Positions 8,840-17,294 of a stretch of 64,000 bases of DNA are shown piece by piece. Source of the stretch: Acetobacteraceae bacterium (lineage in GTDB: Bacteria; Pseudomonadota; Alphaproteobacteria; Acetobacterales; Acetobacteraceae); NCBI GenBank assembly GCA_022842185.1, contig JALHQB010000018.1, positions 1 to 64,000 on the forward strand. The letters are read 5' to 3'. Position numbers and translations under genes: made by a program. The stretch's first letter is position 1; each line of letters starts with the position of its first letter. The notes beneath the pieces were generated by a model that saw only the letters and a list, made by a program, of their open reading frames with translations, was not told the DNA's origin and ran no database searches.

Positions 8840-9207
8840 GTGAAAGCGTTGGCATTGATCGGTGCCACTGTCTTCTTGGCGCTGCCGCATCTCGCGGCGG
8901 CGCACGAGGCGGATGCGACGCGAGGCCGTTCGCTCTTTCAGCGGAAATGTGCCGCCTGCCATCAGGTGGCGCAGCCGCGCAATGGTGTCGGTCCCACCTT
9001 GCAAGGCGTGATGGGCCGTACCGCCGGTGCCATAGATGGCTTCAACTACTCACCAGCGCTCAGGGCGTCGGCATCACCTGGACCGCTGAGGCGCTCGACA
9101 CCTACCGCGCCAACCCAACCGCCATGGTGCGGGGATTACGCATGGTGAATCGCGTAGCTGCGGAGCAGGAGCGGCGCGATATCATCGCCATTCTTGGAGC
9201 GCCCTGA
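8840..9207 (+). pseudogene. Cytochrome c, single-base frameshift
   Basis: Starts at GTG 8840 one base after the IorB stop. It has a signal peptide (MKALALIGATVFLALPHLAAA) and a heme site CAACH (Cys37, Cys40, His41), then GVGPTLQGVMGRTAGAIDGF, typical of small class I cytochromes. After NYSPALRAS the frame turns to low-complexity residues and stops at 9148. The neighbouring frame carries the expected ending (ITWTAEALDTYRANP, then LRMVNRV) and stops at 9207. Adding one G after 9070 joins the two perfectly as SPALRASGITWT. It should take electrons from IorAB. Either a real loss or a sequencing error in a G run. Confidence 0.85.
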
Positions 9208-9215
9208 AGCTCGCA

Positions 9216-9230
9216 CCGCCCGGGGGGCGG
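9216..9230. terminator. Short GC hairpin after the cytochrome gene
   Basis: CCGCCC-ggg-GGGCGG six-base stem, nine bases after the restored cytochrome frame ends. There is no strong T tract. A weak terminator candidate for the 1248-9207 cluster. Confidence 0.3.
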
Positions 9231-9374
9231 CATACAGCCCGGCGCCAGGGCCGCCCGCGCTTATCGCCACGCCTCCTGACTGGGTTGGCGACCGCCCGCT
9301 GCGCTTTTTATGATAGCCTTATGCATCGTTGTGCTGATCAGCGCGGAAACCCGTGAAGGCAATTACAGCTGGCG

Positions 9375-10577
9375 TCAGTCGCGCGTCGCCTTGCGCAGCG
9401 CGACCGGAAGAAAGACCAGGAGAGCCAGCGCCGAGCCCACGGATAGGACGACGGCGAGGGAGACCGGTGGCGGAAGAGGCAGCACGCTGGCGACCGTCGC
9501 TCCGATCGCGGCACAGCCCATCTGCATGAATCCGAGCAGCGCAGAGGCCAGCCCGGCCTGCTGCCCGAAGGGCGTGAGCGCAATGGCCGTCCCGAGTGGA
9601 TTGATCAGGCCCATCCCGAAAAGATACAGCGAGATGGCCACGGTGAAGCTCGCGTAGGTCGGTGCAGCCGCGAACAAGAACATGGCAAGGCCGCTGGCGA
9701 GTGCGATGGACAGCCCGACCATGCCGACCGCACGGGGACCCCAGCGCCGCGCCAGGCGCGGCGCAAGGAACCCTGCGAGGAAGACGATCAGAACGGTCGC
9801 CGCGAAGGTCAGGCCGAGCTCAAGGGCCGTCAGCCCCAGTTCGATCATCAAGACGCCGGGCGCCGATGCGAAGAAACTGTACAGGCCACCGATGACGAGG
9901 CTCACCGCGAGGGCGGGCAGCAGGAAGCGCCGATCGGCTGCCAGGCGGGCATAGGCGGACGCCACGGCGGCGGGTGCCAGGGGCGTTCTGCGGCCGGCAG
10001 TATGGGTTTCCCCGATACGGCCGGCATAGTGCAGTGCCAGTACCAGGCCGAAGGCCGCCACGACGAGGAAGGCGGTCCGCCAGCCGGACAACTCAACCAG
10101 GATGCTGCCGAGCAGCGGCGAGAATCCTGGCGCCACCGCCCCGGCAATCATGGTCAGCGCCAGGGCGCGCCCCAGCGCCTCGCCCTCGAACAAGTCGCGT
10201 GCGATGGCACGCGACAACACGGACGCTGCGCAAGCCCCCAGCGCCTGGACGACACGGCCCAGGATCAGCAGGGGGAGCGTGTCGGCCGCCGCGCAGATGA
10301 CGCTGCCCACGGCGAACACGCCAAGCCCCCCCACCACCAGCCATTTGCGGCCGAAGCGATCGGAGAGCGGACCGACCGCGAGCTGCCCGACGGCGAAGGC
10401 CACGAAGAAGCTGCTCAGCAGAAGGCCGAGGTCAGGCGGGGCAATCGCAAGATCGGCGCCCATCCGCGGAAAGGCCGGGAGTATGATGTTGGTGGCGAGC
10501 GCGCCCAAAGCCGACAGGCCCGCAAGCAGGAACAGGATGCTGCCGGTCAGGCGACGCTCGGAAACGACGGGCGTCAT
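9375..10577 (-). CDS. Bcr/CflA-type multidrug MFS exporter
   Basis: 400 residues from the ATG at 10577, with twelve hydrophobic helices. The N-terminal half has the DHA1 signatures: ALATNIILPAFPRMGADL in helix 1, GPLSDRFGRKWLVVGGL in the loop 2-3 and a VVQALGACAASVLSRAIARD block at helices 4-5, the last characteristic of Bcr/CflA drug-efflux proteins. The frame is open back to 10910, but that extension is arginine-rich and lacks homology-like character. It lies 151 bases behind the tetR gene on the same strand, so the TetR repressor probably controls both this exporter and the divergent RND pump. Confidence 0.88.
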   Translation of the reverse strand: MTPVVSERRLTGSILFLLAGLSALGALATNIILPAFPRMGADLAIAPPDLGLLLSSFFVAFAVGQLAVGPLSDRFGRKWLVVGGLGVFAVGSVICAAADTLPLLILGRVVQALGACAASVLSRAIARDLFEGEALGRALALTMIAGAVAPGFSPLLGSILVELSGWRTAFLVVAAFGLVLALHYAGRIGETHTAGRRTPLAPAAVASAYARLAADRRFLLPALAVSLVIGGLYSFFASAPGVLMIELGLTALELGLTFAATVLIVFLAGFLAPRLARRWGPRAVGMVGLSIALASGLAMFLFAAAPTYASFTVAISLYLFGMGLINPLGTAIALTPFGQQAGLASALLGFMQMGCAAIGATVASVLPLPPPVSLAVVLSVGSALALLVFLPVALRKATRD

Positions 10578-10728
10578 GGCGACCTGCTCATGGCGACGCA
10601 GCTGGACGTGCCATGCGCATGGAGCCTGCCCTGGGCGTCCGCCGTCATTCCGGCGAGATCGCGCCCCGACTCCGCGAAGGCGCACATCGACGCGGTTGCG
10701 CTGTGCGCGCCGGCATCGGTTTCCGGCG

Positions 10729-11328
10729 TCATTGGCGAGCCCCCTTATCGCCCGCCGGCGATCCTGCGAGCACGCTCTCGGCCGCCGCTTGCAGGAAGCG
10801 CTTCGACATCCCTTCGTCATTGACGGCCCGCGAGAGGACCAGTGCACCGACCATCGTCGAGAGGATCGCCATGGCCTTACCGCCAGGTTCCTCGCCACGG
10901 GCCTCTCCAACCCAGGTACCGAGCGCGTCCAGGTATTCCCTGATCCCGGCTTCGAATGACGCCTTCACCTCGGGGCCTTGCCGGGCAGCATCCGAGCCCA
11001 GCGCAACGACCGGGCATCCATCCATCCGCTCCGAGCGGTGCTCCATGCTGAGATAGAGCGCCAACACCGCGCCAAGCGGGTCCCGCGGACTGTCCGCGGC
11101 TGCTGCCGACCAACGCTGAAAGGCGCTTTCCAACGCGCGCCTGGACGCCTGCGCGCTCAGATCATCCTTCGATGCGAACTGCTTGTAGAACGCGCCCTGG
11201 GTCAGCCCGGCCCCCTTCATCAGGTCCTTCAGGCCGATGCCGTCGAAGCCGCGCTCCCGGAAAAGGCGGCTCGCAACGTTGATGACAGTCTGTCGGTTCT
11301 GCTCAGCCTGAAGGCGGTTCACACGCAT
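10729..11328 (-). CDS. TetR/AcrR-family repressor
   Basis: 199 residues with an N-terminal helix-turn-helix (about 10-55: VINVASRLFRERGFDGIGL, then GLTQGAFYKQFASKDDL) and a helical ligand-binding C-terminus. ATG 11328 has a TGAGGA ribosome site. It is divergent from the RND adaptor gene, separated by a striking near-palindrome that overlaps both promoters (see 11345-11393). That is the classic arrangement for a local repressor of a drug-efflux operon, relieved by a pump substrate. The ligand is unknown. Confidence 0.93.
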   Translation of the reverse strand: MRVNRLQAEQNRQTVINVASRLFRERGFDGIGLKDLMKGAGLTQGAFYKQFASKDDLSAQASRRALESAFQRWSAAAADSPRDPLGAVLALYLSMEHRSERMDGCPVVALGSDAARQGPEVKASFEAGIREYLDALGTWVGEARGEEPGGKAMAILSTMVGALVLSRAVNDEGMSKRFLQAAAESVLAGSPAGDKGARQ

Positions 11329-11344
11329 CGCGCATCCTCACAAT

Positions 11345-11393
11345 TAGATTGCGTTCGACATCTATAGGCCATATAGATGATGAACGCAATCTA
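11345..11393. promoter_or_regulatory. 49-bp near-palindrome with face-to-face promoters and TetR operators
   Basis: Outer arms TAGATTGCGTTC (11345-11356) and GAACGCAATCTA (11382-11393) are exact complements. Inner arms ATCTATA (11360-11366) and TATAGAT (11372-11378) flank GGCCA. On the plus strand TTGCGT (11349-11354), a 17-base spacer and TATAGA (11372-11377) form a sigma-70-like promoter for the RND genes. On the minus strand TTGCGT (complement of 11384-11389), 17 bases and TATAGA (complement of 11361-11366) form the mirror promoter for tetR. Half-sites TAGAT/ATCTA recur with ten-base spacers. Binding by the adjacent TetR is inference. Confidence 0.75.
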
Positions 11394-11405
11394 TATCGTG
11401 AGTCG

Positions 11406-12518
11406 ATGAGCATGAACAAACTTCCCGCCATCCTGCTGACAGGCCTCGTCATTCTGGGGCTTGGGACAACCGAGTTCGTCGCCTTTTCCTCCCAGGCGAA
11501 GGAGGCCGCAGTGAGCGACCCACGGCTGCAATCGCCGATCGTCCGACTGGCGACGGCCGCGCGCGTGAGCGGGTCCGAACGCGGCTTCACCGGCGTCGTG
11601 GCCGCGAGGGTCCAGAGCAATCTCGGCTTTCGCGTCCCAGGCAAGATCGTCGAGCGGCTTGTGAATGTCGGGGAGCAGGTCAGGGCCGGCCAGCCCTTGA
11701 TGCGGATCGACGAAACCGATCTCCGCCTTGCCCTGACCGCAAAGCGCAACGCGGTGGCCGCTGCACGCGCATCCTTCGTTCAGGCAGAGGCGGATGAGCG
11801 GCGATACGCCAGCCTGGCCACCAGCGGATGGTCTCCGCGACAGCGCCACGAGCAGGCTCGGGCCGTCCTGGACACGGCCGCGGCGCAACTCGCTGCCGCC
11901 GAAGCGGATGCGCGGGTCGCGGAGAACGAAGCCAACTACTCCACCCTGGTCGCCGATGTGGATGGCACGGTGGTCGAAACGCTGGGCGAGCCGGGACAGG
12001 TCGTGTCTGCCGGCCAGGCGGTGGTTCGCTTGGCGCAGGCGGGGCCGCGCGAGGCGGTGGTAGCACTGCCCGAGACGATCCGGCCGGCGATCGGCTCCGC
12101 GGCGGAGGCCAGCCTGTATGGGGGCGATGGGCGCCGGTACACGGCGCATCTGCGGCAGCTCTCCGATTCCGCGGATCCCCAGACCCGCACCTATGAAGCC
12201 CGCTATGTGCTCGATGGCGAGGCCGCCGGGACGCCCCTCGGCGCGACGGTGACCATTCGCCTGGTGAATCAGGCCGGTCAGCCGACCATGGAAGTGCCGC
12301 TCGCTGCCGTGCTCGACAACGGCAGCAGGACCGGCGTGTGGGTGTTCGACAGCGTGACGTCGACGGTGGATTTCCGGCCGGTCACGCTGGTGCGGGTGAC
12401 CAATGAAACCGCCGTGATCTCAGGATTGAATGCGGGGGATCGGGTGGTTTCACTCGGCGCGCATCTCCTCCAGCAGGGTGCGCGTGTCAGGACCGCTGCT
12501 GCCAGGGTGAGCAACTGA
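11406..12518 (+). CDS. RND efflux periplasmic adaptor (membrane fusion protein)
   Basis: About 370 residues: an N-terminal membrane anchor or signal (LPAILLTGLVILGLGTTEFV), a lipoyl/biotinyl half-motif FRVPGKIVERLVNVGEQVRAG, a helical hairpin (about 100-165), the second lipoyl half ANYSTLVADVDGTVVE and beta-barrel domains. HlyD/AcrA-family adaptors bridge the inner-membrane pump to an outer-membrane channel. The start is ATG 11406 or ATG 11412 (MNKLP). The stop overlaps the pump's start (TGATG), so the pair is coupled. No TolC-type channel gene is in this locus, so an outside channel must be shared. Confidence 0.92.
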   Translation: MSMNKLPAILLTGLVILGLGTTEFVAFSSQAKEAAVSDPRLQSPIVRLATAARVSGSERGFTGVVAARVQSNLGFRVPGKIVERLVNVGEQVRAGQPLMRIDETDLRLALTAKRNAVAAARASFVQAEADERRYASLATSGWSPRQRHEQARAVLDTAAAQLAAAEADARVAENEANYSTLVADVDGTVVETLGEPGQVVSAGQAVVRLAQAGPREAVVALPETIRPAIGSAAEASLYGGDGRRYTAHLRQLSDSADPQTRTYEARYVLDGEAAGTPLGATVTIRLVNQAGQPTMEVPLAAVLDNGSRTGVWVFDSVTSTVDFRPVTLVRVTNETAVISGLNAGDRVVSLGAHLLQQGARVRTAAARVSN

Positions 12519-15500
12519 TGGCCCTCAACGTCTCCGCGATCGCGGTCCGCGAACGCGCCGTCACCCTGTTCTCCATCCTCCTGCTGATCGCCGCCGGCGC
12601 CTATTCCTTTCTCATGCTCGGCCGGGGGGAAGACCCCTCCTTCACGATCAAGACGCTGACGGTCACGGTGGTATGGCCGGGGGCGACGGCGCGCGAGATG
12701 CAGGACCTTGTCGCCGAACCGCTGGAGAAGCGGTTGCAGGAGCTCGCCTGGTACGACCGGGTCGAGACGACCACACGGCCGGGCTACGCCTATATGATGG
12801 TCACGCTCCGGGACGACACACCGGCATCCACGGTGCAGGAGCAGTTCTACCAGGCCCGCAAGAAGATGTCGGATGAAGCGCGGAACCTGCCGCCCGGCGT
12901 GCTCGGCCCCTTCGTCAATGACGAGTTTTCCGACGTCAGCTTCGCCCTTTATGCCCTTCGTGCCCCGGGCATGCCGATGCGCGACCTGGTCAGGCAGGCG
13001 GAGGTCATCCGCCAGGACCTCCTGCGCGTGCCCGGCGTCAGGAAGATCAACATCGTCGGTGAGCGGCCCGAACAGATCTTCGTCGAGTTCTCCTTCGCCA
13101 GGCTGGCGACCCTCGGCGTCTCGGCACAGGACATCTTCGCCGCCTTGCAGCGGCAGAACACCGTCACGCCAGCGGGCTCGATCGAGACCCAGGGGCCGCG
13201 CGTCTTCATCCGGATCGACGGCGCCTTCGACAGCGTCCAGGCGATTGCCGACACACCGATCGTCGCGGCGGGGCGCACGCTGAAACTCTCCGACATAGCC
13301 GAGGTCCGTCGCGGTTATGAGGATCCAGCCAGTTTCGTCATCCGCCGTGACGGAGAGCCCACCATCATGCTCGGCGTCGTCATGCAGGATCGCTGGGATG
13401 GTCTGGCGCTCGGCCGGGCGCTGCAGGACAGGGCCGCGGCCATCATGCAGTCATTGCCGCTCGGCACGACGCTGGAAAAGGTCACGGACCAGGCCGTCAA
13501 CATCACCTCGGCGGTTGACGAGTTCATGATGAAGTTCGCCATGGCGCTTGGCGTGGTGTTGCTGGTGAGCCTGCTCAGCCTCGGCTGGCGCGTGGGCATC
13601 GTGGTGGCGGCAGCGGTGCCGCTGACGCTCGCTGTAGTGTTCCTCATCATGCTGGAGACCGGCCGGTTCTTCGACCGCATCACGCTCGGCGCGCTGATCC
13701 TGTCGCTCGGCCTCCTCGTGGACGACGCCATCATCGCCATCGAGGTGATGGTGGTGAAGATGGAGGGGGGCATGGACCGCATCAAGGCGGCCGCCTATGC
13801 GTGGAGCCACACGGCGGCGCCCATGCTCTCCGGCACGCTCGTGACGATCGCCGGCTTCCTGCCGGTGGGCTTCGCGCGCTCGACGGCCGGTGAATACGCC
13901 GGCAACATCTTCTGGGTCGTGGGGTTCGCGCTCATCGTTTCCTGGATCGTCGCGGTGGTCTTCACGCCCTATCTCGGCGTCAAGCTGCTGCCCGATATCA
14001 AGCCGATCCCGGGTGGCCACCACGCGATCTACAACACGCCCAACTATCGGCGCCTGCGTGGAATCATCACCTTTGCCGTGCGCCATAAAGTCGTGACCTG
14101 CGGCGTCGTCGGTATCGCGTTTGTCGTGGCCGCCCTCGGCATGGGCGCCGTCAAGCAGCAGTTCTTCCCGACATCCGATCGCCCGGAAGTGCTGGTCGAG
14201 GTCCGCATGCCCGAAGGCAGCAGCATCGGGGCGACGACCGCGGCGGTCGAGACAATCGAGCACTGGCTGCACGAGCAGCCGGAAGCGAGGATCGTGACGA
14301 GTTTTGTCGGCCAGGGTGCCCCGCGCTTCTTCTTCGCGATGTCGCCGGAACTGCCTGATCCCGCCTTCGCCAAGATCGTCGTGCTGACCCCCGATGCCCA
14401 TGCGCGCGAGGTGTTGAAGCTCCGGCTGAGGGAGGCATTGGCGCAGGGGCTGGCACCGGGGGCGCATGTTCGCGTCACCCAACTGGTGTTCGGCCCTTAC
14501 ACGCCGTTCCCCGTCGAGTTTCGGGTCATGGGACCTGATCCTGCGCTGCTCTACAGCATCTCCGAAAGGGCACTCGACATCATGCGGGGCGTCCCGGACG
14601 TGCGGCAGGCCAACCGCGACTGGGGCAACCGCACGCCCGTGCTGCGCTTCGTCCCCGACCAGGATCGACTGAACCTGCTGGGCCTCTCTCCGGCTGAGGT
14701 GGGGCAGCAGCTCCAATTCCTCCTCACCGGTATCGCCGTCACCCAGATCCGTGAGGACATCCGCAATGTCCCCATCGTCGCGCGCAGCGCCGGCGGAGAG
14801 CGGCTGGACCCGACGCGACTGGCGGATTTCTCGCTGATCAATCGGACGGGGCGCCAGATCCCGCTCGACCAGATCGGCCATGCCGAGATCCGCATGGAGG
14901 AGCCGATCCTCAGGCGTCGCGATCGGACGCCGGTCATCACGATCCGCTCGGACATCAACGAGGCGACTCAGCCGCCGGAGGTCTCCAAGCAGATCATGAC
15001 GGCCCTTCAGCCGCTGATCGCCTCCCTTCCGCCGGGGTATCGCATCGAGCTGGGCGGATCGATCGAGGAGGCGGGCAAGGCCAACTTGGCCCTCGGGAAA
15101 ATCTTCCCGGTCATGATCGCCGTCACCTTGATCGTGGTCATGCTCCAGGTGCGGTCCTTCTCGATGATGGCCATGGTGCTCCTGACGGCGCCGCTGGGGC
15201 TGGTCGGCGCCGTGCCGACCTTGCTCGCCTTCAATCAGCCGTTTGGTTTCAATGCTATCCTGGGGCTGATCGGGCTGGCCGGCATCCTGATGCGCAACAC
15301 CCTGATCCTGACCGAACAGATCAAGGAGAATCGCGAGGGCGGGCTCGATGCCTACAACGCCATCATCGAGGCCACGGTCCAGCGCACGCGGCCCGTCATC
15401 CTGACCGCGCTTGCTGCGGTGCTCGCCTTCATTCCGCTGACACTGTCGGTCTTCTGGGGATCGATGGCGTACACCCTGATCGGCGGCACGGCGGTGGGCA

Positions 15501-15628
15501 CAGTGCTGATCCTGCTTTTCCTTCCAGCACTTTATGCCGCCTGGTTCCGGATCAGGCCGACTGCGGATGCAGTCGATCACGCTCCAACGGCGGAGCCAGG
15601 ACTGGGTGCAGCACTGGCGGCTGAGTAG
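12518..15628 (+). CDS. RND-family efflux pump, inner-membrane transporter
   Basis: 1036 residues, normal for an AcrB/MexB-type (HAE-1) pump. The N-terminal helix, the large periplasmic porter loops and the paired six-helix halves are visible. Helix 4 carries the proton-relay acids in LSLGLLVDDAIIAIE (adjacent Asp). The GGSIEEAGKANLALG and FNAILGLIGLAGILMRNTLI segments sit in the second half. Trimeric proton-driven export of hydrophobic or organic compounds with the adaptor encoded upstream is the family role. Expression probably follows the divergent TetR operator. The specific substrate is not predictable from sequence. Confidence 0.94.
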   Translation: MALNVSAIAVRERAVTLFSILLLIAAGAYSFLMLGRGEDPSFTIKTLTVTVVWPGATAREMQDLVAEPLEKRLQELAWYDRVETTTRPGYAYMMVTLRDDTPASTVQEQFYQARKKMSDEARNLPPGVLGPFVNDEFSDVSFALYALRAPGMPMRDLVRQAEVIRQDLLRVPGVRKINIVGERPEQIFVEFSFARLATLGVSAQDIFAALQRQNTVTPAGSIETQGPRVFIRIDGAFDSVQAIADTPIVAAGRTLKLSDIAEVRRGYEDPASFVIRRDGEPTIMLGVVMQDRWDGLALGRALQDRAAAIMQSLPLGTTLEKVTDQAVNITSAVDEFMMKFAMALGVVLLVSLLSLGWRVGIVVAAAVPLTLAVVFLIMLETGRFFDRITLGALILSLGLLVDDAIIAIEVMVVKMEGGMDRIKAAAYAWSHTAAPMLSGTLVTIAGFLPVGFARSTAGEYAGNIFWVVGFALIVSWIVAVVFTPYLGVKLLPDIKPIPGGHHAIYNTPNYRRLRGIITFAVRHKVVTCGVVGIAFVVAALGMGAVKQQFFPTSDRPEVLVEVRMPEGSSIGATTAAVETIEHWLHEQPEARIVTSFVGQGAPRFFFAMSPELPDPAFAKIVVLTPDAHAREVLKLRLREALAQGLAPGAHVRVTQLVFGPYTPFPVEFRVMGPDPALLYSISERALDIMRGVPDVRQANRDWGNRTPVLRFVPDQDRLNLLGLSPAEVGQQLQFLLTGIAVTQIREDIRNVPIVARSAGGERLDPTRLADFSLINRTGRQIPLDQIGHAEIRMEEPILRRRDRTPVITIRSDINEATQPPEVSKQIMTALQPLIASLPPGYRIELGGSIEEAGKANLALGKIFPVMIAVTLIVVMLQVRSFSMMAMVLLTAPLGLVGAVPTLLAFNQPFGFNAILGLIGLAGILMRNTLILTEQIKENREGGLDAYNAIIEATVQRTRPVILTALAAVLAFIPLTLSVFWGSMAYTLIGGTAVGTVLILLFLPALYAAWFRIRPTADAVDHAPTAEPGLGAALAAE

Positions 15629-16094
15629 GGATCAGCTGTTGAAGGAGAAAGGCCAAACATGGCGAGACCCGTGTTGCTCGGGTTCAGGTCCGCAGGAAGC
15701 AGCGCGTCACGGCCAATGGCATCACTGGGCTTGCTGCGCCATCGGTTGGCCTACGTAATATCGTCAGATGCGAGGAGGATGAGATCGCCCGGTGTGACCG
15801 TGGCAGCCGGTACTCCGCGCGCCCGAGGCGTTTTATGACCAGCGTGAAGGCAGGCGATCGCGAAGCTCTGTGGCGGCGATCTCATCGCCACAATGGCTTG
15901 TGGTGTGCTCGGTCGTTGACAGTTTGCCGGCCGGTCCTGCCACCGAGCCAGAGGGCGCTGGTCTGAAGTTCTCAAGGCCGGCGCAGCGTGAAACGGTCGT
16001 CGAATTTTATTTGTTTGTCGCGGCTTACGGAAGGGAATAGTGGGACGTCGACCCTGGCGCCGACCGGAGAACAACAGCGCACGCGGTGCAGGAG
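15629..16094. other. Non-coding or decayed stretch after the RND pump
   Basis: 466 bases with no convincing gene. A 59-codon frame from ATG 15660 and a 107-codon minus-strand frame (15751-16074) are open, but both are arginine/proline-rich and resemble nothing I recognise. Coding density drops from here to about 23.3 kb, so this is the likely left margin of the accessory island. No att-like repeat was identified. Confidence 0.4.
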
Positions 16095-16472
16095 CTAAGG
16101 CACCCCCACTGACAGCGTTGCCGCCGCCAGTTCGAACGTCGCCGCGGAGATGTTCCGCGCCATCACCCGCACCGTGTTGTTCGACCAGACTGCGCCGCTG
16201 AGTTCGATGAACCGCCTCGACGACACCAGCGATACTTGCGCCAGTTCGCCCACTCGCGCTCCGTCCACCGTGACCTCGATCAGCGATGTCGCACCCGGCG
16301 CCAGGCTAGGCAGATCCCGGGACACCTCCGCCGCGAACTCCCGCTGCCCGACCAGCAGCGCCGGTGCTGCCTCTGGCGGGCCGTGGAGCCGCGGCGCCTC
16401 GACCTCGAGCTGCCCGCCGAAGCCGACGATGCCGATCTGGCGACCCACCGGTGGCCGTGCACGGACGCTCAA
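16095..16472 (-). CDS. Hypothetical short beta-sandwich-like protein
   Basis: A minus-strand frame open from 16550 to 16095. The plausible core begins near the TTG at 16472 (LSVRARPPVGRQIGIVGFGG). The C-terminal half has alternating hydrophobic strands (GATSLIEVTVDGARVGELAQ, then VWSNNTVRVMARNISAATFE). This recalls short phage-associated or surface proteins with a LAAGA...V.G...GD...VS..NTV.V...N.T pattern. The longer form would overlap the start of the divergent gene at 16543. Function unknown; the similarity is a pattern impression, not a verified family. Confidence 0.45.
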   Translation of the reverse strand: MSVRARPPVGRQIGIVGFGGQLEVEAPRLHGPPEAAPALLVGQREFAAEVSRDLPSLAPGATSLIEVTVDGARVGELAQVSLVSSRRFIELSGAVWSNNTVRVMARNISAATFELAAATLSVGVP

Positions 16473-16542
16473 TCGAACAATGCATGACCGGCGCCTCGCG
16501 CTGTAAGATGTGGGAACAGGTACCGGTCGAGAGGGCTCCAAC

Positions 16543-17151
16543 ATGCACATGAACCTTCGTCGCTATCCGATCGTTGGGGTCGACCGCACAACGATCGAGA
16601 AGGCAGTGGAGAACGAGCTTCTCCCCGAACTAAAGGCCGTTCCCGGCTTTGAGGTCTACTACGCATTCTGGGACGATGCCGGCGCTGGCATCAGCATCAG
16701 CTGCTTCACGGATGCCGAATCTGCCCACAGCTCGACCGGTGCTGCGCGCCGCTGGCTTGCAAACCATACTGATTTCTTCCCTGCGCGGGGGGAGGAGTTC
16801 TCCGGCGAGTGCTTCGTCCACAAAGAAGCTTCGGGCGTGGCGCGCGGCGTGAGCCGGCCTTACTTGCTGGTGCGCCTGCTCAGCGGCGTCCCGGCGACGC
16901 AGGACACCCGGGCCTTCGTGGAGCAACGAACACTTCCATTGATTGAGCGTTGGCCGGGTTTTCGCGCCGTTTGGATGGCTCGGAGCGACCGGGAGACTGA
17001 CGGGGCAGCCGTTGCGACGTTCTTTGACGGCCCGGGTGAAGCCATGACGTGCCACGAGGCCGCCGTGGTGCTGCTGGGAGAAGGCCTGCCCACCGTATCA
17101 GTGACGCGGGTGATGCACGGCCAGGCTACGATTGCTGACGGTTCTCAGTAA
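16543..17151 (+). CDS. Hypothetical protein, possible ABM-like tandem fold
   Basis: 202 residues from ATG 16543 (MHMNLRRYPIVGVDRTTIEK). The N-terminal half (VENELLPELKAVPGFEVYYA, then GISISCFTDAESA) and the C-terminal half (VEQRTLPLIERWPGFRAVWM, then GAAVATFFDGPGEA) look like two copies of a ferredoxin-like antibiotic-biosynthesis-monooxygenase domain: long helix, loop PGF, strand, then a statement strand and helix. No signal peptide or membrane span. Such stand-alone proteins often have no assigned reaction. It is isolated in the island and divergent from the hypothetical gene at 16095. Confidence 0.6.
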   Translation: MHMNLRRYPIVGVDRTTIEKAVENELLPELKAVPGFEVYYAFWDDAGAGISISCFTDAESAHSSTGAARRWLANHTDFFPARGEEFSGECFVHKEASGVARGVSRPYLLVRLLSGVPATQDTRAFVEQRTLPLIERWPGFRAVWMARSDRETDGAAVATFFDGPGEAMTCHEAAVVLLGEGLPTVSVTRVMHGQATIADGSQ

Positions 17152-17294
17152 GCAATTTCATGATCGTACTGTTCTCTTGGCTTCGCGCGGCGACGGAGCG
17201 AATGGTCGGTGGCGCGCGCATCAGCGAACTGCCCCCGCTGAGAGGCCCAAGCTGGTAGCACCCGGATCATCAGGTGCCGAACCGGAGCCCGACG

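Noticed and set aside
6755..9004. 749-codon minus-strand frame
   Set aside because: Antisense of iorB, with Arg/His-rich shadow composition.
13451..15580. 709-codon open frame opposite the RND pump
   Set aside because: Antisense of a clear RND gene, His/Asp/Arg-rich and without any family motif; a GC-shadow.
15751..16074. 107-codon minus-strand frame
   Set aside because: Arginine/proline-rich, no motif, no ribosome site; treated as non-coding.
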